A stretch of 64,000 nucleotides of DNA from Gammaproteobacteria bacterium (lineage in GTDB: Bacteria > Pseudomonadota > Gammaproteobacteria > JABDBA01): NCBI GenBank assembly GCA_013288885.1, contig JABDBA010000007.1, forward strand, positions 41,425-105,424, in the 5' to 3' direction. Numbering within the stretch: the stretch's first letter is position 1; every line of letters begins with the position of its first letter. The notes under the pieces are model-generated. The model worked only from the letters and a program-made list of their open reading frames with translations, was not told the DNA's origin and made no database searches. The translations under genes were made by a program, and so were the position numbers. Shown here piece after piece: positions 1 through 9,794 of this stretch.

Positions 1-936
1 GCGGAAGAAATTTTTAAACGAGCAGAACTTATTGTCAAAGTGAAAGAACCGCAACCGCAAGAATGTAAACGGTTACGCTCCGGTCAAATTCTTTTTACTT
101 ATTTGCATTTAGCGCCAGACCCTGAGCAAACCGAATTATTGCTTACTTCAAAATGTACAGCGATTGCTTATGAAACTGTGACTGATGATCGCGGTGGTTT
201 GCCGCTATTAGCACCGATGAGTGAAGTGGCGGGTCGTATGTCGATCCAAGCGGGTGCACATTGTTTAGAGAAAGCACAAGGTGGTAGTGGTATTTTATTA
301 AGCGGTGTACCTGGGGTAGTTCCCGGTAGTGTGACTGTTATTGGCGGTGGTGTGGTGGGTACGAATGCGGCACGCATGGCAATGGGAATGGAAGCGCACG
401 TAACAGTATTGGATAAATCATTGAATCGTTTAAAAGAATTAGATTTTCAATTTGGTTCGAAGTTAACGACGATTTATGCGACACGCGATTCGATCGAAGA
501 ATATGTATTGTCTGCCGATTTGGTGATTGGTGCGGTGTTAGTGCCTGGGGCTGCTGCGCCTAAATTAGTAACAGAAGAGATGCTAAAGAAAATGCGACCG
601 GGTTCTGTGATAGTGGATGTGGCGATCGATCAAGGTGGTTGCTTTGAAACCAGTCGGCCGACCACACATACGCAACCCACTTATATTCAGGATGGTGTAG
701 TGCATTATTGTGTCACCAATATGCCAGGTGCTGTGCCACGTACTGCAACCTTTGCACTTAACAATGCGACGTTGCCGTTTATTATTGCGCTTGCTAATAA
801 AGGAGCTAAACGGGCTTTGTTAGAAGATAAACATTTGATGAATGGCTTGAATGTGCACAATGGCCATTTAACTCACGCAGCCGTTGCTACTGCGTTGAAG
901 CGTGACAGTGTAGCACCCGCCAGTGTGTTGGGATGA
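1..936 (+). CDS. ald: Alanine dehydrogenase, 5' end outside window
   Basis: NAD-dependent alanine dehydrogenase, which interconverts L-alanine with pyruvate and ammonia. The reading frame is open from base 1, so roughly the first 60 of the usual ~370 residues lie upstream of the window. The visible part begins inside the conserved KVKEPQ region of the substrate-binding domain. It contains the Rossmann nucleotide-binding loop ([13 protein letters not shown], near base 345), then the conserved [16 protein letters not shown] stretch and a normal C-terminus. The family and the frame are clear. The stop is TGA at 934-936. No partner gene is visible downstream, where a palindromic repeat begins. 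Nothing suggests a broken gene; the truncation is only the window edge. Confidence 0.95.
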   Translation, partial: AEEIFKRAELIVKVKEPQPQECKRLRSGQILFTYLHLAPDPEQTELLLTSKCTAIAYETVTDDRGGLPLLAPMSEVAGRMSIQAGAHCLEKAQGGSGILLSGVPGVVPGSVTVIGGGVVGTNAARMAMGMEAHVTVLDKSLNRLKELDFQFGSKLTTIYATRDSIEEYVLSADLVIGAVLVPGAAAPKLVTEEMLKKMRPGSVIVDVAIDQGGCFETSRPTTHTQPTYIQDGVVHYCVTNMPGAVPRTATFALNNATLPFIIALANKGAKRALLEDKHLMNGLNVHNGHLTHAAVATALKRDSVAPASVLG

Positions 937-985
937 AACCTCGCACAATGAGGTAAATATCTGCCGGGTATTTTTGAATGGGTTG

Positions 986-1090
986 CCCCCTTTGAAAAAG
1001 GGGGCCGCCGAGCGCTAAGCGAGGCGGGGGGATTTAAAGATTGTGCAGCCTTCCTCAAATCCCCCCTAGCCCCCCTTTTTCAAAGGGGGG
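986..1090. repeat. Palindromic dispersed repeat, copy 1
   Basis: An intergenic element of about 105 bp. It opens with CCCCCTTTGAAAAAGGGGG and closes with the similar CCCCCCTTTTTCAAAGGGGG. Inside are GGGGGGATTT and AAATCCCCCC arms facing each other, so it can fold into a nested hairpin. A near-identical copy in the same orientation lies at 2530-2635, and a partial copy at 52113-52159. It has no coding capacity and resembles the small MITE/REP-like repeats common in bacterial genomes. Confidence 0.85.
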
Positions 1091-1146
1091 AACAGGAAGT
1101 GTCTTTTTCAAAGGGTGAATAATCCAATTATTTCAGGATTTATATT

Positions 1147-2523
1147 ATGCTAAATTGTTATACTAAAACTTCCAGCAACCAAACCATTCCAATTATATCC
1201 ATCATCGCAGATCAATTTAATACTTGGTTAAGTTCCCAATCAATCAACATAAAAAATTGGATTACCGTAACTAATTTCATTGCCAAACCTGAAACTTATT
1301 GCTTGATCCCAGATGCAACAGGTGGTTTAGCACAAGTATTAATCGGCATTAAAAACGCCGAAGATTTTTGGCCGTTTGGCATGTTGCCTACTGCGTTACC
1401 GAAAAATATTTATCGTATTGAAAATATTACCGATAAAAATATTTTAAACCGCGCAGCGATTGCTTGGGGTTTGGGTGCGTATCAATTTACACGCTATAAA
1501 CAACCCAGCAAAACCATAGCAGAATTATTTTTATCCGATAATCATAATCAAGCATTTATTGAAAATACGGTAAACGCTGTTTATTTAGTGCGTAATTTAA
1601 CGAATACCCCGACAGAAGATATGGGGCCTGCGGAGCTGGCGCATGCGGCAGTGGAACTAGCAAAGCATCACAATGCAGCTATTGTACAAATTATTGGGGA
1701 TGATTTATTGAAGAATAATTATCCCACCATTCATGCAGTGGGCAGGGCCAGCCCACGTGTGCCGCGCTTAATTGATTTGCGCTGGGGTGATATGAGCCAC
1801 CCTAAAATTACCTTAGTGGGGAAGGGCGTTTGTTTTGATTCAGGTGGCCTTGATCTTAAAACGGCTTCTGGCATGTTGTTGATGAAAAAAGATATGGCGG
1901 GTGCGGCACATGCCTTAGGTTTAGCACAGATGATCATGCAAGCTAATTTGCCAGTGCGTTTACGCGTGTTAATTCCTGCTGTTGAAAATGTTGTGGCAGG
2001 TAATGCGTATAAACCAGGTGATATTATTCGCACGCGTAAAGGAATTACTGTTGAAGTAGGTAATACCGATGCGGAAGGGCGCATGATTGTATGTGATGCA
2101 TTAACAGAAGCAGCAAGTGAAAATCCCAAATTGATTATTGATTTTACTACCTTGACGGGCGCAGCGCGGGTTGCAGTAGGCACTGAAATCAGTGCGATGT
2201 TTACCGATCATGAAGAATTAGCACAGCAGTTGCAGCAGCACGGTGTGCAAGAGCAAGATCCTGTTTGGCGTTTACCGCTCTATGCGCCTTATCGCAAACT
2301 GATCGATACACCTTACGCGGATATGAACAACTCCGGTAATTCGCCTTATGCAGGTGCAATCACTGCCGGTTTGTTTTTGAAGGAATTTGTGCCAGCCGAG
2401 ATCCCATGGGTCCATCTTGATTTTATGGGCTGGAATATCTCCGCACGCCCCGGCCGCCCCGAAGGTGGTGAGGCAATGAGTATCCGTGCTGTGTTTAGTT
2501 ATTTGGCGACAACGTATAAGTAA
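1147..2523 (+). CDS. Leucyl aminopeptidase family (M17) protein
   Basis: Cytosolic M17 metallo-aminopeptidase, which removes N-terminal residues from peptides using two divalent metals. At 458 residues it is slightly shorter than PepA. The diagnostic M17 motif NTDAEGR lies near residue 313. The metal- and substrate-binding segment GKGVCFDSGGLDLK (near residue 227) and the following KKDMAGAA segment are intact. The N-terminal ~170 residues are less conserved, as is usual in this family. The ATG at 1147 follows a usable ribosome site (CAGGA, 9 bases upstream). The gene stands alone, bracketed by two same-orientation copies of a 105-bp palindromic repeat. It could be PepA or the smaller PepB-like subgroup; the sequence alone does not settle the subgroup. 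Confidence 0.9.
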   Translation: MLNCYTKTSSNQTIPIISIIADQFNTWLSSQSINIKNWITVTNFIAKPETYCLIPDATGGLAQVLIGIKNAEDFWPFGMLPTALPKNIYRIENITDKNILNRAAIAWGLGAYQFTRYKQPSKTIAELFLSDNHNQAFIENTVNAVYLVRNLTNTPTEDMGPAELAHAAVELAKHHNAAIVQIIGDDLLKNNYPTIHAVGRASPRVPRLIDLRWGDMSHPKITLVGKGVCFDSGGLDLKTASGMLLMKKDMAGAAHALGLAQMIMQANLPVRLRVLIPAVENVVAGNAYKPGDIIRTRKGITVEVGNTDAEGRMIVCDALTEAASENPKLIIDFTTLTGAARVAVGTEISAMFTDHEELAQQLQQHGVQEQDPVWRLPLYAPYRKLIDTPYADMNNSGNSPYAGAITAGLFLKEFVPAEIPWVHLDFMGWNISARPGRPEGGEAMSIRAVFSYLATTYK

Positions 2524-2529
2524 TCTTTA

Positions 2530-2635
2530 CCCCCTTTGAAAAAGGGGGTCGCCGAGCGCCAAGCGAGGCGGGGGGATTTAAAGATCGTGCAGCCTTCTTC
2601 AAATCCCCCCTAGCCCCCCCTTTTTCAAAGGGGGG
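2530..2635. repeat. Palindromic dispersed repeat, copy 2
   Basis: Second copy of the element at 986-1090, in the same orientation and differing at only a few positions. It fills most of the gap between the converging aminopeptidase and acetoacetyl-CoA synthetase genes. Its nested palindromes could also act as a bidirectional transcription stop, although there is no clean U-tract. Confidence 0.85.
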
Positions 2636-2644
2636 AATAAAGAA

Positions 2645-4594
2645 TTAAATCTGCAACTCCGGAATATTCTTAAAATACTCCAAACTTTCGGGGTTTGCCA
2701 ACGCATCTATATTTTTAACGGGCAAGCCTTCTACAATATTGCGCACCGCCAATTCCACTAATTTGCCACTGTTGGTTTTCGGTAAATCGGCGACTTGAAT
2801 TATCTTCGCCGGTACATGACGTGGTGAGGCATTATCGCGAATAATTTTGTTAATGCGATTTTTTAATTTCTCGTCTAAGATAATTTCATGGCGTAATTTT
2901 ACAAATAAAATAACCCGTACATCATTTTCCCAATCTTGCCCAATGGCTAAACTTTCTAATACTTCGTCGACTTTTTCTACTTGGCGATAAATTTCTGCCG
3001 TGCCAATGCGTGTGCCGCCCGGGTTTAATACGGCATCCGATCGCCCGTAAATAATCACACCATCATGTTCAGTAATCTCAGCATAATCACCATGCGCCCA
3101 AATACCAGGATATTTTTCAAAATACGCTTTATGATATTTTTCACCGGTAGGATCGTTCCAAAAATAAATAGGCATACAAGGAAATGGTGCAGTACAAACT
3201 AATTCGCCTTTTTCATGTAATACGGGTTGACCTTGTTCATTAAAGATTTCTACTTTCATGCCCAAACCACGGCATTGTAATTCGCCACGATAGACCGGCA
3301 AAATAGGGTTGCCCAAAGCAAAACACGAAACAATATCAGTGCCGCCTGAGATAGAAGAAAGGCATAGATCATGTTTAACATCGCGATAAACAAAATCAAA
3401 ACTTTCTGGTGCTAAGGGTGAACCAGTGGAAAGAATAGTGCGTAATGATTTTAAACTGTGTGTATGAATAGGTTTAAGGCCATTTTTTTCTACTGAGGCA
3501 ATATATTTTGCGCCCGTACCAAATACCGTAATCCTTTCTTGATCGATAATATCAAATAACGCTTTGGTATCAGGATAAAACGGTGCACCATCATAAAGCA
3601 CCACGGTTGCTCCAACGGCTAAACTGCTGATCATCCAATTCCACATCATCCAACCGCAGGTGGTAAAATAAAAAATGGTGTCTTGCGCGGTTAAATCAGT
3701 ATGCAGCACTAATTCTTTGCAATGCTGTAATAAAGTACCACCCGCGCCATGCACGATACATTTAGGTACACCGGTAGTGCCAGACGAATATAAGATATAC
3801 ACCGGATGATCGAACGGCAATGATGCAAAATTAATCGTTTTGGCGTTTTTATCGAGAAACTCCGGGTATAAACTAGCTTGTTTTAATGCCTGTATAGCAG
3901 GCGTAGGTTGGGTAAACGGAATAATAATCGTGTGTTCTAAAGAGGGTAAGCTTTGTTGTAACTCTTGAACTTTTGCTAAGTTATCAAAGGTTTTTCCGTT
4001 ATAGAAATGGCCATTGCTAGCGAATAATATTTTGGGGGCAATTTGCCCAAAGCGATCTAACACACCATTAAAACCAAAATCGGTGGGGCACGATGACCAT
4101 ATCGCGCCAATACTGGTGGTGGCTAACATGGCTACTACAGTTTCGATACAGTTAGGCAGCCAGCCACCTACGCGATCGCCACTGGTTACGCCTTTATTAC
4201 GCAAAGCTTGCGCTAGCTGCGCTACTTGCAGATAAAGCTCATTATAAGTGATGGTCTTGCGTGCACTATTTTCTCCGCGAAAAATTAAAGCTAATTGATC
4301 AGTGCGATGTGCCAGTAAGTTTTCGGCAAAATTGAGTTTTGCACCTACAAACCATTGCGCGCCGGGCATTTTTTGACGGTCAATTAAAACCTCTTCACAA
4401 AATGCGTGAAAATTAACTTTGCAAAAAGTGGCCAGGGTAGGCCAAAATTGCTCAGGAAAATCAATAGACCATTGATAAAGGTCAGTATAATGACGGAAAT
4501 TGGTTTTATAAATAATATTGCAGTAGTTGATAAACTGACTCAGGTTGGCTTTGCTCACTGCTTCAACCGTGGGTTTCCATATAGGTTGTGTCAT
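2645..4594 (-). CDS. aacS: Acetoacetyl-CoA synthetase (acetoacetate-CoA ligase)
   Basis: ANL-superfamily ligase that activates acetoacetate with ATP and CoA to acetoacetyl-CoA. The 649-residue length matches the family (about 650). The N-terminus carries the acetyl-CoA-synthetase-like cap region. The AMP-binding P-loop is ILYSSGTTGVPKCIVHG near residue 269. The C-terminal catalytic-lysine segment TNSGKLVELAVR lies near residue 610. The GGTDIVSCF region, typical of acetoacetate rather than acetate ligases, is present. The gene lies 5 bases downstream of a biotin-carboxylase subunit gene on the same strand, so the two are almost certainly cotranscribed. That pairing is typical of leucine/ketone-body degradation loci. 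The start ATG at 4594 is fixed by this tight spacing. Confidence 0.93.
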   Translation of the reverse strand: MTQPIWKPTVEAVSKANLSQFINYCNIIYKTNFRHYTDLYQWSIDFPEQFWPTLATFCKVNFHAFCEEVLIDRQKMPGAQWFVGAKLNFAENLLAHRTDQLALIFRGENSARKTITYNELYLQVAQLAQALRNKGVTSGDRVGGWLPNCIETVVAMLATTSIGAIWSSCPTDFGFNGVLDRFGQIAPKILFASNGHFYNGKTFDNLAKVQELQQSLPSLEHTIIIPFTQPTPAIQALKQASLYPEFLDKNAKTINFASLPFDHPVYILYSSGTTGVPKCIVHGAGGTLLQHCKELVLHTDLTAQDTIFYFTTCGWMMWNWMISSLAVGATVVLYDGAPFYPDTKALFDIIDQERITVFGTGAKYIASVEKNGLKPIHTHSLKSLRTILSTGSPLAPESFDFVYRDVKHDLCLSSISGGTDIVSCFALGNPILPVYRGELQCRGLGMKVEIFNEQGQPVLHEKGELVCTAPFPCMPIYFWNDPTGEKYHKAYFEKYPGIWAHGDYAEITEHDGVIIYGRSDAVLNPGGTRIGTAEIYRQVEKVDEVLESLAIGQDWENDVRVILFVKLRHEIILDEKLKNRINKIIRDNASPRHVPAKIIQVADLPKTNSGKLVELAVRNIVEGLPVKNIDALANPESLEYFKNIPELQI

Positions 4595-4599
4595 AAAAA

Positions 4600-6609
4600 T
4601 TATTCCTTGGTTTCCTCAAATGCTAATAATTCTACACCTTCATCGACTAAATCACCTTCTTTAAAATACCACTCTTTAACAATACCATTGTCAGGCGCAT
4701 AAATGGTATGTTCCATTTTCATCGCTTCGACGATGGCCAAACTTGCACCGCGTGGTACTTTTTCGCCTGTTTTTGCTAACAAGGCTACTATTCGGCTTGG
4801 CATTGGTGCGGTTAAATGCGCTTTTGTATCGGCATGGTGTGTATGTTCCCCAAGTGTATCTTCGCTGATTAAAGTAACTTGATGGCGCTCACCGTTTAAC
4901 AATATATAGAGTGAGTTTGCTTCTTGATAAATAACTGCGTGGCATTTTTGCCCATTTAAGTTAGCTACTAATTGTGTTTCTTGTTCAATCACGCCATTAA
5001 TGGTGTGTAGTTCATCATCAACATAAATTTGATAATCATTTTCTTGTAAAGAAACCCGAACTGTTTTTTCAATATTATCTTGGACTATAAAACGTAAACG
5101 TTGTTGCGCGGGAAGGTTTAAACGCCAACCATCGACATTATGCCAAGGAGATGAAGAATCCAAAGAATGCATAGTATTTAATTCAGTACTGGTCTTTTGT
5201 TTCAGTAAAATATAAAGTGTTGCTATTACCACTACTGAGGAATTTACATTTTTGGTTAAAAACAAATCAGCCGAATATTTTTTAATAAAATCGGTGGCAA
5301 ATTTAGCTTTCATAAAAGCAGGGTGTTGTGAAAGCGTAGATAGCAAATCTAAATTTGTCGTAACGCCGACAACTTGATAATCGCCCAGGGCTTTTGTCAA
5401 ATGCTGCAATGCGCTGGTACGGTCTTCACCCCAAACAATCAGCTTGCTGATCATGGGATCGTAATATTGTGAGATAATATCGTCTTGTTCAATGCCGGTA
5501 TCGATGCGTACTTGCTGATTTTCACTTGGTGTTTTAAGGAATTTAATAGTACCAATCGATGGCATAAAATCATTATTAGGATCTTCGGCGTAAATACGCG
5601 CTTCAAATGCATGGCCATGGACTTTCACCTGCTTTTGAGTCAATGGTAATTCTAAACCGCTGGCTACTTTTAGTTGCCATTCCACCAGATCTTGGCCAAT
5701 AATCATTTCCGTAACCGGGTGCTCCACCTGCAAGCGGGTATTCATTTCCATGAAATAAAAGTCATGATTTTCATCAACTAAAAACTCCACTGTGCCAGCG
5801 CCACTATAATTAATCGCGCGTGCGGCTGCGACGGCACATTCACCCATTTGTTGTCGCAATTGTTTGCTTAACTGGGGGGCAGGGGCTTCTTCGATAATTT
5901 TTTGATGGCGACGTTGAATCGAGCAATCGCGTTCAGAAAGATAAATACAATTGCCATGATTATCAGCAAATATTTGGATTTCGACATGTCTGGGTTGGGT
6001 AATATATTTTTCGATTAAAATTTTATCATCGGCAAAACTGGCCAATGCTTCGCGTTTTACCGCTGCCAAAGCCGTTGCAAATTCGTTGGCTTGCGTAACA
6101 ACGCGCATACCTTTGCCACCACCGCCTGCTACTGCTTTTAATAGCACCGGGAAACCAACTTGCGCCGCAGCGGCAGCTAATGTTTTAAGATCTTGCGCGT
6201 CTTCGTGGTAACCCGGTACGAGTGGAACTTTTGTTTTAGCCATGATTTTTTTGGCAGCGCTTTTAGATGCCATGGCTTTCATTGCCGCCGGTGAAGGGCC
6301 AATAAAACATAAACCGGCTTTGGCACATTGCTCCGCAAAAACAGGATTTTCAGATAAAAAACCATAGCCCGGATGAATCGCCTGCGCGTTAGTTTCTAAA
6401 GCGATCTTGATGATTTTATCATTGCATAAATAACTTTCTTGACTGCGCGCAGGCCCTATAAAATAAGCCTCGTCAGCACGTTTGACGTGCAATGCATTAC
6501 TGTCTGCTGCGGAGTAAACAGCAACGCACTGAATGCCCATACGTTGTGCGGTTCGGATAACGCGACATGCGATCTCACCACGGTTAGCGATTAAAATTTT
6601 AGTAAACAT
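4600..6609 (-). CDS. mccA: Biotin carboxylase/BCCP subunit, probably 3-methylcrotonyl-CoA carboxylase alpha
   Basis: Biotin-dependent acyl-CoA carboxylase alpha chain of 669 residues. It has an N-terminal biotin-carboxylase fold (ILIANRGEIACRVIRTA), an ATP-grasp domain with a glycine-rich loop near residue 165 (AVAGGGGKGM), a biotin-carboxylase C domain, and a C-terminal biotinyl domain with EAMKMEH; the biotinylated lysine is near residue 633. Length and the early GPARSQESYL segment favour the methylcrotonyl-CoA enzyme of leucine breakdown over the propionyl or acetyl forms. The adjacent acetoacetyl-CoA synthetase supports this, since acetoacetate is an end product of leucine breakdown. The beta (carboxyltransferase) subunit and the rest of a liu cluster are not in the window, so substrate assignment stays uncertain. 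It is divergent from a MerR-family gene. Confidence 0.85.
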   Translation of the reverse strand: MFTKILIANRGEIACRVIRTAQRMGIQCVAVYSAADSNALHVKRADEAYFIGPARSQESYLCNDKIIKIALETNAQAIHPGYGFLSENPVFAEQCAKAGLCFIGPSPAAMKAMASKSAAKKIMAKTKVPLVPGYHEDAQDLKTLAAAAAQVGFPVLLKAVAGGGGKGMRVVTQANEFATALAAVKREALASFADDKILIEKYITQPRHVEIQIFADNHGNCIYLSERDCSIQRRHQKIIEEAPAPQLSKQLRQQMGECAVAAARAINYSGAGTVEFLVDENHDFYFMEMNTRLQVEHPVTEMIIGQDLVEWQLKVASGLELPLTQKQVKVHGHAFEARIYAEDPNNDFMPSIGTIKFLKTPSENQQVRIDTGIEQDDIISQYYDPMISKLIVWGEDRTSALQHLTKALGDYQVVGVTTNLDLLSTLSQHPAFMKAKFATDFIKKYSADLFLTKNVNSSVVVIATLYILLKQKTSTELNTMHSLDSSSPWHNVDGWRLNLPAQQRLRFIVQDNIEKTVRVSLQENDYQIYVDDELHTINGVIEQETQLVANLNGQKCHAVIYQEANSLYILLNGERHQVTLISEDTLGEHTHHADTKAHLTAPMPSRIVALLAKTGEKVPRGASLAIVEAMKMEHTIYAPDNGIVKEWYFKEGDLVDEGVELLAFEETKE

Positions 6610-6686
6610 TGGACTTTCATCCTAAAAAGGGTTTATCATATCCGGCAATTGAACACTGTATTCTTTTCAAAGTAAACAGGTTTAAT

Positions 6687-6707
6687 GTAAGTGATATCTT
6701 ACGTAAG
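6687..6707. promoter_or_regulatory. Overlapping dyads upstream of merR/mccA, candidate operator
   Basis: GTAAG-6-CTTAC (6687-6702) overlaps the perfect 10-bp palindrome CTTACGTAAG (6698-6707). The site lies in the 173-bp gap between the divergent mccA and merR genes, directly upstream of the merR -35 box. It is a plausible binding site for the MerR-family product. Classical MerR operators lie in the promoter spacer, so this arrangement is slightly different. Confidence 0.45.
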
Positions 6708-6708
6708 C

Positions 6709-6737
6709 TTGAAAGTTTGTCGGGAATAGGGTATATT
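6709..6737 (+). promoter_or_regulatory. Sigma-70-type promoter of the merR-family gene
   Basis: TTGAAA (6709-6714), a 17-bp spacer and TATATT (6732-6737). The start codon at 6783 has a GGGAG ribosome site just upstream. Spacing and both hexamers are close to consensus. No transcript data support it. Confidence 0.6.
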
Positions 6738-6782
6738 CAATTGTTGTAACCTTTAACCAAACGGATAACACAGGGAGTAATT

Positions 6783-7220
6783 ATGAATTATTTAACAATC
6801 GGTAAATTAGCTAAACGGACAGGTGTCAGCACAGTGACAATCCGTTATTATGAACAATGCGGTTTGATTCCTAAAGCCACCCGTACCCCGGCAGGCTATA
6901 GGCTCTATCCAGAAAGTGTGATTGAACATATCTACTTTTTGAAGAGCACTAAAACAGCTGGTTTTTCTTTAGCTGAAATTGGTGAACTGGTTGCGTTGCT
7001 CAATAGCAATCGACCCACATCTAATGCATCTAAAACGCAATTGCTTGAAAAAGCTAATATGATTAAAGAAAAAATCATCGCGTTGAAGAATGTACAGAAG
7101 ATGCTAGAGACAACAGCTACCACAGGCGGTAGTTTACGTGTGCAAGCTTCAGCTATGTCTGAACAGATGCAAGCTGGACGTCAACGCCGTACTCGCCGTG
7201 AAGAAGAAGCGCTAGCTTAA
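6783..7220 (+). CDS. MerR-family transcriptional regulator
   Basis: A 145-residue DNA-binding regulator. The N-terminal winged helix-turn-helix is typical: LTIGKLAKRTGVSTVTIRYY, then the wing GYRLYPES and the FSLAEIGELVAL helix. A long dimerisation helix follows (about residues 75-115), ending in a basic tail QAGRQRRTRREEE. The only cysteine (C27) lies in the DNA-binding domain. The C-terminal cysteine pairs that bind Cu, Zn or Hg in metal-sensing relatives are missing, so a metal sensor is unlikely. Its divergent position next to the carboxylase/acetoacetyl-CoA synthetase pair resembles MerR-type LiuR regulators of leucine catabolism, but its sequence does not clearly match LiuR. The ligand is unknown. 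Confidence 0.85.
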   Translation: MNYLTIGKLAKRTGVSTVTIRYYEQCGLIPKATRTPAGYRLYPESVIEHIYFLKSTKTAGFSLAEIGELVALLNSNRPTSNASKTQLLEKANMIKEKIIALKNVQKMLETTATTGGSLRVQASAMSEQMQAGRQRRTRREEEALA

Positions 7221-7227
7221 CCGATAT

Positions 7228-7286
7228 ACTCTAAAGCGTTTGAATTTTAGGAAAAGAAGTCCACCTAAGATTCAAACGCGAAGAGT
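7228..7286. terminator. Long hairpin between converging merR and folD
   Basis: Arms 7236-7251 and 7264-7279 pair at 15 of 16 positions around a 12-base loop. A further ACTC/GAGT pair lies outside (7228-7231, 7283-7286). The right arm includes the last codons of folD. No U-tract follows on either strand, so intrinsic termination is not certain. A bidirectional stop or RNA-protecting structure is the simplest reading. Confidence 0.45.
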
Positions 7287-8123
7287 AAGTGCAGCAAGCG
7301 TATTCTCCATAAGGGTAGCGACAGTCATTGGGCCAACACCACCCGGAACGGGAGTAATCCAGCTGGCTTTTTTACTGGCACTAGCAAACTCTATATCGCC
7401 GACAAGATGGCCGTCTTGTAGTCTATTCATACCTACGTCCACTACAATTGCACCGGGTTTTATCCATTCACTTTGCACGATTCCTGGTTTACCAATAGCC
7501 ACAATTAATAAGTCGGCATTTTTAACATGGGCGGCAAGGTCACGCGTAAAACGGTGACAAACAGTGACAGTAGCACCAGCGATTAATAATTCTAATGCCA
7601 GCGGGCGGCCTACTATATTTGATGCGCCGACCACTACGGCATCCATCCCTTTAATATGAAGTTTATAATGATGTAATAAGGTCATAATGCCGTGTGGTGT
7701 ACATGGCCTTAACAGTGGTTTACGTTGCGCCAGACGGCCTAGATTGTAAGGGTGAAAACCATCAATATCTTTATGTGGAGCAATATGTTCTAAGATGATG
7801 GATTTATCAATATTAAAGGGCAGTGGTAGTTGTACTAAAATTCCATCAATAGTGGGATCAGCATTTAACTTATCGATTAATTGCAGCAACTCTTCTTGGG
7901 TGGTGGTGTCTGGCAAATCATAAGCAAATGAGACTATTCCCACCTCCTGGCAGGCTTGACGCTTATGCTTTACATAGACCGCCGAAGCAGGGTCATTGCC
8001 AATTAAAATAACGGCCAGCCCCGGTGCACGCAAACCTTGCTGCAAACGATCGGCAATTTTAGTTTTAATTTTAGCGCGAATATTCGCTGCCAGCGCTTTT
8101 CCATCCAGAATTTGTGCGGTCAT
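7272..8123 (-). CDS. folD: Methylenetetrahydrofolate dehydrogenase/cyclohydrolase
   Basis: Bifunctional FolD, which oxidises 5,10-methylene-THF with NADP and hydrolyses methenyl-THF to 10-formyl-THF for purine and fMet-tRNA synthesis. The 283-residue length is normal. The first domain contains the [14 protein letters not shown] segment, with the catalytic tyrosine and lysine, followed by [10 protein letters not shown]. The Rossmann part has [18 protein letters not shown]. The C-terminal signature [16 protein letters not shown] is intact. A GGGG ribosome site lies 8 bases before the ATG at 8123. It is a single gene divergent from serS with a 72-bp shared upstream region. Confidence 0.97.
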   Translation of the reverse strand: MTAQILDGKALAANIRAKIKTKIADRLQQGLRAPGLAVILIGNDPASAVYVKHKRQACQEVGIVSFAYDLPDTTTQEELLQLIDKLNADPTIDGILVQLPLPFNIDKSIILEHIAPHKDIDGFHPYNLGRLAQRKPLLRPCTPHGIMTLLHHYKLHIKGMDAVVVGASNIVGRPLALELLIAGATVTVCHRFTRDLAAHVKNADLLIVAIGKPGIVQSEWIKPGAIVVDVGMNRLQDGHLVGDIEFASASKKASWITPVPGGVGPMTVATLMENTLAALTLRV

Positions 8124-8165
8124 AAATTTACCCCTACCCTAATAAGAAAATAATCTCTATACTAA

Positions 8166-9470
<1,305 letters not shown>

Positions 9471-9493
9471 ATTTAACAAAAGGGCGCAAAATT

Positions 9494-9784
9494 ATGTTTC
9501 TTATTACTGTAACCTACATACAATCCATAGATGTTGTCGAACAACATCTGGTAGCACATCGTAACTTTCTCGAAGAAGGTTATCAAAAAGATTATTTCGT
9601 GGTCTCTGGGCCACAGAACCCGCGCACGGGTGGGGTGATTATTTCTCAATTGAATAATCGCAATGAATTAATGAAAATTATCGAGCAAGATCCCTTCTAT
9701 AAAAATAAAATAGCTGAATATAACGTCATTGAATTTGATCCGGTTAAATATCATAAAGACTTCACTCCTTTCATCATAAAATGA
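9494..9784 (+). CDS. YciI-like protein
   Basis: A 96-residue protein of the YciI/YCII family, a small ferredoxin-like fold related to muconolactone isomerase; its cellular role is unsettled. The characteristic elements are visible: an N-terminal beta strand (FLITVTYI), HRNFLEEGYQKDYFVVSGP with the conserved His and Gly-Pro, the GGVIIS strand, and QDPFYKNKIAEYNVIEF with the conserved Asp. An AAGGG ribosome site lies about 9 bases before the ATG. It lies between serS and an OPT transporter on the same strand with short gaps, so a three-gene transcript is possible. Confidence 0.85.
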   Translation: MFLITVTYIQSIDVVEQHLVAHRNFLEEGYQKDYFVVSGPQNPRTGGVIISQLNNRNELMKIIEQDPFYKNKIAEYNVIEFDPVKYHKDFTPFIIK

Positions 9785-9794
9785 GCGTGTCATA

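Noticed and set aside
6783..7220. Heavy-metal-sensing MerR (CueR/ZntR type)
   Set aside because: The metal-binding C-terminal cysteines are absent and no efflux or metal gene is adjacent.
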